A stretch of DNA of 64,000 nucleotides, from NCBI RefSeq assembly GCF_014217565.1, contig NZ_CP043661.1, forward strand, positions 7,936,001 through 8,000,000. Direction: 5' to 3'. The position numbers were made by a program, and so were the translations under genes. This document shows, piece after piece, positions 51,626-60,273 of the stretch. Below the pieces are notes generated by a model that saw only the letters and a program-made list of their open reading frames with translations, made no database searches and had not been told where the DNA came from. Position 1 is the first letter of the stretch. Every line of letters begins with the position of its first letter. The DNA is from Kribbella qitaiheensis. GTDB lineage: Bacteria; Actinomycetota; Actinomycetes; Propionibacteriales; Kribbellaceae.

Positions 51626-53515
51626 CTATGACTTGACCAGTGTGTTGCTGACCAGTTCGTGGAGGGCATCGCGGGTTTCGGGGTCGGGGGAGTAGAGGGT
51701 GGTGCCGATCATGCCTCGGGTTAGGAGGACTTTGTAGGTGTTGCGGACCAGGCGGTCGAAGGTGGGGTTGTCGGTGGTTTTGCGGTTGCGGAAGGCGGGG
51801 TCTTTGTTGGCGTCGCGGGTTGTGGTGAAGCGGCCGTTGCGCCAAACCAGGTCGGGGCCAAGGATCACGCCGCTCCAGTCGTATTCGAAGCCTTGGGCTG
51901 TGTAGACGCAGCCGACCTGGTCGAAGCCGTTCGGGTCTGTGGCCCACAGGGCCGCGGGAGGGGCGTCGCCTACCTTGCGGTCGCCTTTGAGGTTCCAGGG
52001 GCGGGACCACGTTCCTAGCTGGACGTCTGGGACGAGGGTCTTGTCGGGGCGCGGGTCGCTCCACGGCCAGCAGTAGCCGGCGGTGATTCGGGCGCCGTAG
52101 CCTTCGGCGGCCTTGGCTATGAGGGTTGCCTCAAGCTCCTCAGGTGTGTCAGCGACTTGTACTTCGAAAGAGGGGTCGCCAGTCCATGGAGTCGGCTCAC
52201 CTTCGATGAGGCCGAGCAAACGGAGTACCCATTGGATGTACTCCTCGCTGCCGCCGCAGCGGAATTGGCTGTCGAGGTCTATGCGGTGGACCGGGAGTCC
52301 AAGCGACGCGGCGTGCCGCTCGATATCGGCGACGGTTCCTAGTTCGCCTGGCTTGACGACCTGGTGTTCGTCGAGGAGGAAGACAGGGACTCGGGCAGCG
52401 GCGATGAGTTCGTCGACCTGGGGGCGGCCGGTGCGGAACTGGGCCTTTGTGTAGCGGTCCACCGAGGTTTCGCGGATGCGGTGGGCCTCGTCGAGGATCA
52501 GGACGTCGAGCTCGTTGGGTTCGGCGTCCATGAACTGGTTGAAGTACTTGAACATCCGCTGGACGCGTTCCGAGCGATGGCCGGCGACTTTCCGGAGAGT
52601 CTGGGTGAAGGAGCGGGAGCCGGTTGCATGTAGGACGCTGCGGCCGCGGCGTGAGAGATCGCCGAACAAGGAGAGCGCGATGACGCTCTTGCCGCTGCCG
52701 GGGCCGCCAGTGACGATGACGACCGACTTCTGGTCTGCCTTGCGGGCTCGCTCGACTTGGTGAACCACGAGCGAGTGCGCAAGCTTCTGCTCCGCGAGTA
52801 GTACGAACTGCTCACGGCGCTGAACTTCGTCGGCCGCGACCGCGAGGAGCTGCTTGGAGGGTGCAACGGCCGAATTGATCAGCTGGTCGGCGTACGGGCT
52901 GCCGGGCACGGCTGGATCGAGGCGTTCGAGCAAGAACTCGGTGAACTCGGCTCGTTGACCGCCGATGAAGAGTCGGCCGCGCTGATCCTGTGGGTACTCG
53001 TACAGATCGTGTACTGCGGACTCGGACATGGCGTTGTGGAGATAGGCGGCTCCGGCCAGCGCATCGTCTTGCCCGTCGAGGGACTTGGTGAAGTCGGCGA
53101 GATAGTCGCAGTACCCACGTACTTGCGCGACCGGGTGCAGGCGGGGTGCATTTGGGTAGCCGTCGATGAGGACGAGTTCGCGGTCGTCCTGCCAGGCTGC
53201 GGCGCGGCTCCATTGCTTCAGCTCGATGACGACGTACGACGCGTTGCCCGTCTTCGGGTGGCGACCGGCGAGGACGACATCTGCTCTCTTCGAGGTGAGC
53301 GGCAGGTGGTACTCGATGAGGACCTCGATGTTGTCCAGGTTCGCCTGGATGAGGTCCTTGGCCAGGATCGGAAGGCTGCGTTCCCAGGAGCGGAGTTCGG
53401 CCGGAGCGGCTCGGCGGCCGGTGTGGTATCGCATCTGCTCGGCGATTCTCACGGCCAAGGTTCCGTCCATAGTCAGCTCGGCGAAACCGACGACGGAGTG
53501 GCGAAACAGAGTCAC
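51626..53515 (-). CDS. PD-(D/E)XK-like nuclease domain fused to DUF2075 ATPase
   Basis: 629 aa from GTG 53515 (VTLFRHSVVGFAELTMDGTL). Residues about 60-105 carry a PD-(D/E)XK-like set: E68, D79 in RADVVLAG and the E98-x-K100 pair in VVIELKQW. The DUF2075/Schlafen-like P-loop ATPase follows: Walker A TGGPGSGKS (269-277), Walker B VLILDEAHRIRE, and motif-like QVGCVYTAQGFEYDWSGVIL near the end. The fusion suggests a DNA/RNA-cleaving, ATP-driven protein. It is the third gene of the putative island and lies upstream of the HNH gene on the same strand, with 150 bp between them. Confidence 0.9.
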   Translation of the reverse strand: MTLFRHSVVGFAELTMDGTLAVRIAEQMRYHTGRRAAPAELRSWERSLPILAKDLIQANLDNIEVLIEYHLPLTSKRADVVLAGRHPKTGNASYVVIELKQWSRAAAWQDDRELVLIDGYPNAPRLHPVAQVRGYCDYLADFTKSLDGQDDALAGAAYLHNAMSESAVHDLYEYPQDQRGRLFIGGQRAEFTEFLLERLDPAVPGSPYADQLINSAVAPSKQLLAVAADEVQRREQFVLLAEQKLAHSLVVHQVERARKADQKSVVIVTGGPGSGKSVIALSLFGDLSRRGRSVLHATGSRSFTQTLRKVAGHRSERVQRMFKYFNQFMDAEPNELDVLILDEAHRIRETSVDRYTKAQFRTGRPQVDELIAAARVPVFLLDEHQVVKPGELGTVADIERHAASLGLPVHRIDLDSQFRCGGSEEYIQWVLRLLGLIEGEPTPWTGDPSFEVQVADTPEELEATLIAKAAEGYGARITAGYCWPWSDPRPDKTLVPDVQLGTWSRPWNLKGDRKVGDAPPAALWATDPNGFDQVGCVYTAQGFEYDWSGVILGPDLVWRNGRFTTTRDANKDPAFRNRKTTDNPTFDRLVRNTYKVLLTRGMIGTTLYSPDPETRDALHELVSNTLVKS

Positions 53516-53660
53516 GGGTGGGGTCCCCCAGGCAGCACGAACAGAGTCGTGCGGGTGGGGGCGTGTCCTGTGAACGCTGACGTTCGGCGGAAGCCCGTCG
53601 GGCCGCGCCACGACTCTATCCAGTGGCCGGCTCGAGTGGGATCCGTGGCATGCTCGCGGC

Positions 53661-54008
53661 GTGTCAGATTTGATCGAACTGCGAGACCGGATGAGGGCCT
53701 TCACCGACGAGCGTGATTGGGCCAAGTTCCACGATCCGAAGTCGCTGATCCTGGCCCTGGTCGGCGAGGTGGGTGAGCTTGCCGAGCTGTTTCAGTGGCT
53801 GCCTGGGGACGAGGCGGTCCAGCGAGCGGGTGTCGATCCGCTCCGACGGCGGGTGGGGGAGGAGATGGCGGACGTTCTTGCCTATCTCGTGCGGCTGGCG
53901 GATGTGCTGGACATCGATCTTGCTGAGGTCACGAAGAGGAAGCTGGAGAGTTCAGCTGTGCGGTTTCCGGCTGCCGATTTCCATGGAGAAGCTCCGGAGA
54001 AGGCTTGA
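53661..54008 (+). CDS. MazG-like nucleotide pyrophosphohydrolase
   Basis: 115 aa from GTG 53661. The all-alpha NTP-pyrophosphatase motif ExxE..ExxD is seen as EVGELAELFQW and EEMADVLAYLVRLAD. Members of this short MazG-like group hydrolyse dNTPs or modified nucleotides as house-cleaning enzymes and are also found in phage-defence neighbourhoods. It diverges from the DUF2075 gene with 145 bp in between. Confidence 0.9.
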   Translation: MSDLIELRDRMRAFTDERDWAKFHDPKSLILALVGEVGELAELFQWLPGDEAVQRAGVDPLRRRVGEEMADVLAYLVRLADVLDIDLAEVTKRKLESSAVRFPAADFHGEAPEKA

Positions 54009-54053
54009 TGGGCGAGCGTCGTTGGCTAGCGCTCCGTAGGGAGGGACAGCTCG

Positions 54054-54591
54054 GTGCCGATTGAGTTTGAGGCCAAGGTGTTGGATGTCGAGCCGGAGAG
54101 CCTTGGGGCGGCCATCGTCGAGTTGGGTGGGCGGCGTGTGTGGGGGCTGCGTTGATGCGGCGGTTTGTCTATGACCTCGCGGCTGGTGACGGGTCGAAGT
54201 GGATTCGGCTGCGGGATGACGGCACGGCGGTGACGTTGGCGGTCAAGGAGATCGAGCACGACGGGATCGATGGGACGACTGAGACCGAGGTCGTTGTGGG
54301 GGACTTCGAGACGGCGAACGAGTTGCTTCGGCGGATGGGGTTCGAGGCGAAGTCGTACCAGGAGAATCGCCGGGAGGAGCTTTGAGTTGGCGGGTGCTCG
54401 GCTGGAGCTTGATCGATGGCCGCTGATTCCGCCGTACCTAGAGATCGAGGGGGAGTCGCGGCGGCATGTCATCGAGGTCGCCGGGATGCTGGGGGATTCC
54501 CGAGGGGCTGCTGACTGGGGAGAATACGGTCAAGGTCTATGCGCGGTACGGGATTGACCTTGGGGCGATCTCGGACCTTCGCTTCCCTTAG
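54054..54591 (+). pseudogene. CYTH-domain protein with three frameshifts
   Basis: A CYTH (class IV adenylate cyclase/thiamine triphosphatase-like) gene is spread over several frames. Frame one has the EFEAKVLDVEPESL start with the ExExK signature. Frame two has MRRFVYDLA and WIRLRDDGTAVTLAVKEI. Frame three has PPYLEIEGES, and frame four has YGIDLGAISDLRF. One base must be added in the G run at 54142-54146 and one removed at about 54381-54383 (TTT) and 54491-54495 (GGGGG) to give a 178-aa protein. Three indels in 540 bp argue for genuine decay more than for isolated sequencing errors. Confidence 0.8.
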
Positions 54592-54702
54592 AGCTGTTGC
54601 CGGGCGCCCGTCTGATCGCGGCGTCGTGAGATCGGGGACTTGGAACGCCCACCTCAGTCCGATCCCCGCAGTACGGATCGGACTGAGGCGCTCGAGGCGG
54701 CG

Positions 54703-55876
54703 TCAGGAGGCTGGTTGGAGCGTCCTGAAGAAGGTGCGGAGGTCATCCGTCAAAAGGGCTGGGGCTTCCATGGCTGCGAAGTGGCCGCCTTCCTTGTGGT
54801 CGGACCAGAACGGGATCTGGTGGGTGGGGTCCATCATGCGGCGGAGAACCGGATCAGTGTTGAAGACTGACCAGCCTGCTGGGACTGAGGAGGGGGCGAG
54901 CCAGCTGAGGCCGGAGTGGGCTGCTTCGTGGAGGAAGCGGGCTGCGGTGGCACCTGTGCGGGTGAACCAGTAGAGGGTGATGTTGGTCAGGAGCTGGTCG
55001 CGGGGGACTGCCTGGTCTGGGGTGGTGGCGGCGGGGTTGGTCCAGGTTTGGAACTTTTCGGTGATCCAGGCGAGCTGGCCGACGGGGGAGTCGGTGAGGG
55101 CTGCCGCGATGGTTTCGGGGCGGTGGGATTGGAGTTCCAGGTAGCCGCGTTCGGCCTTCCAGGACTCGCGCTCGAGATTGACGACCGCGAGTTCGTCGTC
55201 GGTGAGGTGGTCGGGGATGGGGAATTGGTCGCCGGCTAGGCCTAGGGAGCCGCGGTCGCTGTTGACCAGGGTGCCGATGACTGAGTCGGGGTGGGTGGCG
55301 GCGAGGCGGCCCGGTGATGCCGGCTCCGACGTCGCCGCCGTGTGCGCCGTACCGGGTATAGCCGAGGCGGCCCATCAAGAGAGCGAAGGCTTCCGTCGTA
55401 CGGGCGACTTCCCAGCCGTCCGAGGAGACTGGGGTTGAGAAGCCGAAGCCGGGGATTGAGGGGATGACCAGGTGGAAGGCGTCGGCTGCTGAGCCGCCGT
55501 GGGCTACGGGGTTGGTGAGGGGGTCGATCAGCTCGAGGAACTCGACGAAGGATCCGGGGTAGCCGTGAGTCATCAACAGAGGCGTCGCGGAAGGTTCGGG
55601 GGAGAGAATGTGGAGGAAGTGGATCGTCTGGCCGTCGATCTCAGTCAGGAAGTGCGGATACGAGTTGAGCCGGGCCTCCTGGGCACGCCAGTCGAAGTCG
55701 TTGCCCCAGTAGGTCGCGAGTTCCTTCAGGTAGGTCAGCGGTACGCCCCGGCTGAAGTCGATCGCTTCGGTAGGAGCTGCTGAGGGCCAGCGGGTGTTGG
55801 CCAGGCGGGAACGAAGGTCGTCCAGGTCGGCCTGCGGGATCTCGATGCGGAAGGGGCGAATCGCTGAAGTGTTCAT
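54703..55876 (-). pseudogene. epoxide hydrolase 1, one frameshift
   Basis: Frame one (ATG 55876) has the bacterial epoxide hydrolase N-terminus IRPFRIEIPQADLDDLRSRL, THGYPGSFVEFLE and GAHGGDVGAGIT with nucleophile Asp. After that the protein continues in the next frame, ending with KEGGHFAAMEAPALL and the catalytic His. Removing one G from the minus-strand GGGCCGCC at 55305-55312 restores a 390-aa protein, close to the 383 aa of its paralogue at 60274-61425. It is divergent from a WYL-type regulator. Substrate unknown. Confidence 0.88.
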
Positions 55877-55898
55877 GCCTCGGACACTAGAAGCCATT

Positions 55899-55917
55899 GC
55901 GGAAGACTTTCTTCCGC
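55899..55917. promoter_or_regulatory. palindrome between epoxide hydrolase 1 and its WYL regulator
   Basis: GCGGAAGACTTTCTTCCGC is a perfect 8-3-8 inverted repeat in the 62-bp divergent intergenic region and is the likely operator of the regulator encoded at 55939. Confidence 0.65.
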
Positions 55918-55938
55918 GATTGCTGAGAAGATCTGAGA

Positions 55939-56904
55939 ATGCTGGAGACCTCCGCACGACTCCTGAGAGTCCTCTCACTGCTCCAGAAGCAGCGCGACTG
56001 GACCGGGCCTGAGCTCGCCGAGCGACTGGGGATTTCGACCAGGACCCTCAGAACCGATATCGAGCGGCTGCGGTCGCTGGGGTATCCGGTGCACGCTCAG
56101 CCTGGCGTCGCGGGCGGATACCGGCTGGGCGCGGGAGCCGCATTGCCGCCGCTGTTGCTGGATGACGATGAAGCGGTCGCTGTTGCGGTTGGGCTCCGTA
56201 CTGCGGCCGGTGGGAGCGTGGCCGGCATCGAGGAAGCGTCGGTCGGGGCTCTGGTGAAGCTCGAGCAGGTGCTGCCGTCGCGATTGCGGCACCGGGTGAA
56301 CGCGCTGCAGGCGGCCGTCGTCGCCGTACCGGGTTCCGGCCCGACCGTCGACGGTGAGGTGCTGACCGCGGTCGCGGGCGCGATTCGTGCTCGTGAACGA
56401 CTGCGGTTCGACTACTCGAGCCGGGTTGGATCAGCAAGCGTCCGTACTACGGAACCGCATCGCCTGGTCACCTGGGGACGACGATGGTATTTGGTTGCCT
56501 GGGACAACGATCGGGAGGACTGGAGGACGTTCCGGGTGGATCGGATGGCACCTCGTACGCCGACGGGACCGCGCTTCGTCCCTCGGGAGTTGCCGTTCGA
56601 GGATGTGGCTGACTACGTGCGGACGAACGTGAGTACTGCGGTTTGGCGCTACTCCGCGCGGATCCGGGTGCACGCGTCGGCGGAGTACGTGATTGCCCGG
56701 ATGCCGGTACCGATCACGCCCGAGCCGATCGACGACGACACCTGCGTCATCATGGTCGGCTCGGACACGCCACACCAGCTGGCGTTGTGGATCGGCATGC
56801 TGGACGTCGACTTCGAAGTACTGGACGCACCTGAACTGGCGGCCGAGTTTCGGAACCTCGGCGATCGATACCACCGTGCGGCACAACGATTCCGGCACAG
56901 CTGA
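55939..56904 (+). CDS. HTH and WYL-domain regulator 1
   Basis: 321 aa. Residues 1-60 hold a DeoR-like winged helix (LAERLGISTRTLRTDIERLR). The WYL domain lies at about residues 140-215; its W-Y-L motif reads RRWYLVAWDN. A C-terminal extension (WYL C-terminal) follows. WYL domains bind nucleic acid fragments or small ligands to switch the HTH. It is divergent from epoxide hydrolase 1 with a perfect palindrome between them, so it should control that gene. A paralogous module lies 5.5 kb to the right. Confidence 0.93.
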   Translation: MLETSARLLRVLSLLQKQRDWTGPELAERLGISTRTLRTDIERLRSLGYPVHAQPGVAGGYRLGAGAALPPLLLDDDEAVAVAVGLRTAAGGSVAGIEEASVGALVKLEQVLPSRLRHRVNALQAAVVAVPGSGPTVDGEVLTAVAGAIRARERLRFDYSSRVGSASVRTTEPHRLVTWGRRWYLVAWDNDREDWRTFRVDRMAPRTPTGPRFVPRELPFEDVADYVRTNVSTAVWRYSARIRVHASAEYVIARMPVPITPEPIDDDTCVIMVGSDTPHQLALWIGMLDVDFEVLDAPELAAEFRNLGDRYHRAAQRFRHS

Positions 56905-57191
56905 ACTACCGACGTCCGCAACCGGCCCGTCTGGTCGGCCAGAAACAGTCGGTGGCGTGTGTGAGGCTCGCGCTGTGGATTGGACACAGCAATGGGGTTC
57001 AGGATCGCGACTCTGGTGCACGGCTGGGGTCTGGCCGTCGCGACAGACCAACGCGCGACCGATGACTTTCCGCTACTTGCGGTGTCTAACTACTTGAGAG
57101 GGACGGTAGACAAAGATCCGACTTGTCAGGGAGCCCAATATGAATGCCCATGATCCTTTGACGCGCCACTGCGTTGACGTGGAGGAGACCG

Positions 57192-57953
57192 ATGGCCGCT
57201 GAGGTGATGGATCTCAAGGCTCGCGCCGACAGGCTCCGCGAGCTGCACGGCGAAGAGATGCTCGTGCTGCCCAACGCGTGGGACGCGGCCAGCGCGACGA
57301 TCGTGGCCGAGGCGGGGTTTCCTGTGGTCGCCACTGCCAGCGCGGCCATCTCGGCGATGCTCGGATATCCCGACAATGAGGGTGCGCCCTGGTCGGAGAT
57401 GTTCGCCGCGGCCGGGCGGGTCGCCCGGGTGGTCTCGGTCCCCGTCACGGTGGATGCCGAGGCGGGGTACGGCATGGAGCCGCGTGAGCTGGTGGACCGG
57501 TTGCTGGAGATCGGCGCGGTCGGCTGCAACCTGGAGGACACCGACCATCGGGCGGGCGGCCTGGTCGAGGCCGGTGCGCACGCCCAATGGCTCGCGAGGG
57601 TCCGCTCCGCTGCAGCCGACGCCGAAGTACCGATCGTCATCAACGCTCGTGTCGACACCTTCCTGCCCAAAAGCGGAATACCTGAGTCGGACCGGCTCGC
57701 AGAAGCAGTACGACGGGGTCGTCTCTACCGGGATGCCGGCGCCGACTGTATCTACCCGATCGGCGTGCGCCACCAGGACGACATCGCCACCCTTGTCGCC
57801 GAACTACCCGGCCCGATCAACGGCAACACCGGCGATGATCTGAATCTGGCCAAGCTCCGCGAACTGGGGGTAGCGCGAGTGTCTTACGGTCCTCGCTTCT
57901 ACCGCACAGCGATGGCCGACCTGAAAACCGCTGTCCAGGAGCTGCTGAGCTGA
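57192..57953 (+). CDS. isocitrate lyase/PEP phosphomutase-family protein
   Basis: 253 aa from ATG 57192 (GGAGGAGA upstream). The barrel begins with the substrate loop LPNAWDAASATIVAEAGFPV; the metal-binding and catalytic region has VTVDAEAGYGM and NLEDTDH, and later INARVDTFL. The usual KRCGH cysteine of isocitrate lyases is absent; this is the large uncharacterised branch related to oxaloacetate decarboxylase, carboxy-PEP mutase and 2-methylisocitrate lyase. It acts on a small 2-oxo or phosphono acid; the exact one is not readable. Confidence 0.9.
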   Translation: MAAEVMDLKARADRLRELHGEEMLVLPNAWDAASATIVAEAGFPVVATASAAISAMLGYPDNEGAPWSEMFAAAGRVARVVSVPVTVDAEAGYGMEPRELVDRLLEIGAVGCNLEDTDHRAGGLVEAGAHAQWLARVRSAAADAEVPIVINARVDTFLPKSGIPESDRLAEAVRRGRLYRDAGADCIYPIGVRHQDDIATLVAELPGPINGNTGDDLNLAKLRELGVARVSYGPRFYRTAMADLKTAVQELLS

Positions 57954-58077
57954 CGAACCGGGCGGTCAGGTAGAAGCGCAGCTCGTCTCGTGTGCCGCAG
58001 GACAACCGGGGTCACACTAATCCGAAATGTCGGAGGCTGGCGTTAGCGTTCTTGGTCACGGTGACGGGAGGCTGAGC

Positions 58078-58503
58078 GTGACTGAGACCAGTGATGCGCC
58101 GGTTGAGGTGGTTGAGCGGCTTGGGAAGATTTGTGAGGGGTTTCCCGACGCGTATGAAGAGGATGCGTGGGTTGGGACGCGATGGCGGATTCGGAAGCGG
58201 ACGTTCGCGCATGTGTTGACGATCGTGTCGGGGGTGCCTGCGGCGTACGCCGAAGCGGCCGGCGATGACGGGCCGGTGACTGTGATGACGTTTCGGGCGG
58301 CGGGGCCCGAGTTGGCCGCGCTGACGACGGTCGGGGCGCCCTTCTTCAAGGCGCAGTGGGGCAGCGATGTCGTTGGGATCGTGCTTGACGAGGAGGAGAC
58401 CGACTGGGAGGAGGTGTCGGAATTGCTTGCCGAGAGCTACTGCATCATGGCGCCGAAGGGGTTGGCCCGACGGCTTCGCGAGAGCCTGGCTGAGGAAATG
58501 TGA
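58078..58503 (+). CDS. MmcQ/YjbR-family protein
   Basis: 141 aa from GTG 58078, chosen over an ATG at 58027 because GGGAGG lies 7 nt upstream and the family begins near here. Typical YjbR segments are visible: VGTRWRIRKRTFAHVLTI, PFFKAQWGSDVVGIVL and the C-terminal ESYCIMAPKGLARRL. These small proteins have a CyaY-like fold and are annotated as DNA-binding or double-wing; function is uncertain. The end overlaps nothing, but a band-7 remnant follows directly. Confidence 0.85.
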   Translation: MTETSDAPVEVVERLGKICEGFPDAYEEDAWVGTRWRIRKRTFAHVLTIVSGVPAAYAEAAGDDGPVTVMTFRAAGPELAALTTVGAPFFKAQWGSDVVGIVLDEEETDWEEVSELLAESYCIMAPKGLARRLRESLAEEM

Positions 58504-58539
58504 TCGCGCCGAAGGGCCTTGGTGGCTCAAGGTTTCGGC

Positions 58540-58880
58540 CAAGTGAGGTGAACGCCCGCGCGGAGAACGATCGAGTGTCGGCGCAGGCTCGTCGCGAGGC
58601 TGCGCTTCTGACGGCGGCATCCGTGCGGAGGCCGAGCGGATCCGCCCGGATGCCGAGGTCGACTCACTTCGTCGTCGTGCCGATGCTGCAGCGGCGTACA
58701 CCGAACACCGAACGCTACTGCGGCTGCGTGAGCTCAAAACCCTGACGGCGCTTCCGGTCCGCGCCAAGACCGGCTCCGGCGCGATCGAGCCCTCGGCCTG
58801 AGGGTCCAACGCGGCGGTGCGCTTGTACGTCGGCTTCGACACGCACAGCACGCCCGAGCCGTCCGACGCGGGCTGAGCTG
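58540..58880 (+). pseudogene. remnant of a band-7/SPFH-type protein C-terminus
   Basis: Two short out-of-frame stretches look like one decayed coiled-coil end of a band-7-like membrane-associated protein: NARAENDRVSAQARREAALL (frame one), then EAERIRPDAEVDSLRRRADA followed by AAAYTEHRTLLRLRELKTL (frame two), then VRLYVGFDTHSTPEPSDAG. Stops and shifts separate them, and no N-terminal SPFH core is present. The identification is from the repetitive Ala/Glu/Arg coil and ending only. Confidence 0.4.
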
Positions 58881-59104
58881 GGCGTGAGCAGAAGCGTGAT
58901 CAGTTCGTCGCCAGCTCGCCAGCTCGCCATCTCGCCAGCTCGCGTCGAGGAACTGCGTGTCGGCTCGGTCGAGTCATTGAGCGCTTTGGTCATACGGTCG
59001 CAGGGGACCGTTGCCCTGGGCCCGGATTCTCGAGGCCACCAAGCAAATGGTCGCCTGATGAACGGCCACGGCACTGTCCGAGCTGAGGATCGACCCGCGC
59101 GGGC

Positions 59105-59752
59105 TCAGCGGTCTCGGGTTGGGGATCCGCGTGGATCATCACGGCTGGTTGGGCGCTGCTGGTCGCTGCCCGGAGGTGTCGCGGCTCTTGATGCTGGGGG
59201 GACGCCCTCCAATCCCTTCATCGCCTGGGCGAGTTCGGGAGGAAGCGGCCTGCGTACCGGGGACACTGGCCGGCTTGGATCCTTGGCCGGTCCGACGGCG
59301 GGCTCGAGGTTAGGGAGGCTGTCCAACTCTGCGAGGGGAGCACCCCTGGTCCGGCCCAGGCGGTTGGCGGCTACCTCGAAGGGACGGCCGTCTTTGCGAG
59401 GTTCGAACGCCATCACCTGGCGTACCGGCAGCTGGTCAGCCGTCGCGCCATCGAACTCGCGGTAGATCAATCGGTGCGACGGACCCATCGGTCTGCCGCG
59501 CCGATTGACCTCCTCGACCACAGGGAGCTTGAGCTCCGCGCAGTCGCGGAGGTCAGGGTGCCGGTCGGAGTAACCGAGTCGTTCGCCGTCGAAATCCGCT
59601 TCGCGGCCGTTTCTCAGGGCGGCCAAGCCGGTGCGAATCGCGGCGAATTGCTTCGCTTCCAGGCCGGACGGATCTCGCTGGGCCTTGGCGTGGAGGTCGC
59701 GGAGTTGGGCCTGGAGCTCCGGATGGGCAACGAGCTGGAACTTCGCCGTCAT
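59105..59752 (-). CDS. RelE/ParE-type toxin with Pro-rich C-terminal extension
   Basis: 215 aa. Residues about 5-135 read as a RelE-like nuclease toxin: MTAKFQLVAHPELQAQLRDL, then RDCAELKLPVVEE and HRLIYREFDG, FEPRKDGRPFEVAANRLGR. The remaining 80 residues are low-complexity and Pro/Ser/Arg-rich (LPPELAQAMKGLEGVPPASR). Typical RelE toxins are about 85-100 aa, so the tail and the inserted loop are unusual. Its start overlaps the antitoxin stop by 4 nt (ATGA), as in type II toxin-antitoxin operons. Confidence 0.72.
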   Translation of the reverse strand: MTAKFQLVAHPELQAQLRDLHAKAQRDPSGLEAKQFAAIRTGLAALRNGREADFDGERLGYSDRHPDLRDCAELKLPVVEEVNRRGRPMGPSHRLIYREFDGATADQLPVRQVMAFEPRKDGRPFEVAANRLGRTRGAPLAELDSLPNLEPAVGPAKDPSRPVSPVRRPLPPELAQAMKGLEGVPPASRAATPPGSDQQRPTSRDDPRGSPTRDR

Positions 59753-60114
59753 GGTTGCGGCGTCGTGCCAGTGTTCGGAGGTTGGTCATCGTCGTCCAGA
59801 TCCCAGCCGAACTCCTCCGCCAGTTCGTCGACCGGCACGTACTCGTCTGGTTGGGCGGTTGCGATCCGCTGCCGTGCGACCTCGCGAGCGCGCTCCGTCT
59901 GGTCGGCCTCCTCAGCGAGGGCGTCAAGACGCTCCCACTGATCGAAGGAGATCACGACGCCTTCCGGCTTGCCGTCGTCGCCGAAGAACAGCGGCTCCGA
60001 TTGGCCTTCGCGGAAGCGCCCCAGCATCCGGGGGAGATTGTGGGCAGCAGTTGCGGTGTCGATGACGAGCAGGCGTTCGCCGCTCGGACGGTCGTGCGGC
60101 GTCTCGGATGACAT
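59749..60114 (-). CDS. Phd/YefM-like antitoxin
   Basis: 121 aa from ATG 60114, preceded by GGAAGGAG; a start at 60147 would lie further from it. Residues 15-60 resemble the Phd/YefM DNA-binding half (TATAAHNLPRMLGRFREGQS, then PLFFGDDGKPEGVVISFDQW). The C-terminus is acidic and Asp-rich (EEFGWDLDDDDQP), as expected for the part that wraps the toxin. It precedes and overlaps the RelE-type toxin gene by 4 nt and probably represses the pair. Confidence 0.8.
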   Translation of the reverse strand: MSSETPHDRPSGERLLVIDTATAAHNLPRMLGRFREGQSEPLFFGDDGKPEGVVISFDQWERLDALAEEADQTERAREVARQRIATAQPDEYVPVDELAEEFGWDLDDDDQPPNTGTTPQP

Positions 60115-60194
60115 CCGGGCTCCTTCCAGGTAGGGCGTCCCCACCATATGGCAGCAAGGACGTCATTGGCGGGAGATTTCCCACAGCACGACGA

Positions 60195-60232
60195 GGCCGG
60201 GGCCCCGTCGCGGGTTGCGACGGGGCCCGGCC
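60195..60232. terminator. GC-rich hairpin terminator
   Basis: GGCCGGGGCCCCGTCGC / GCGACGGGGCCCGGCC, a 16-bp stem with one bulged G and a GGGTT loop. It lies 42 bp past the stop of epoxide hydrolase 2 and isolates it from the antitoxin gene. Confidence 0.8.
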
Positions 60233-60273
60233 AGATCTCGTAGTACGTGGTGCGCGGCGGAGCGTAGTACGGG

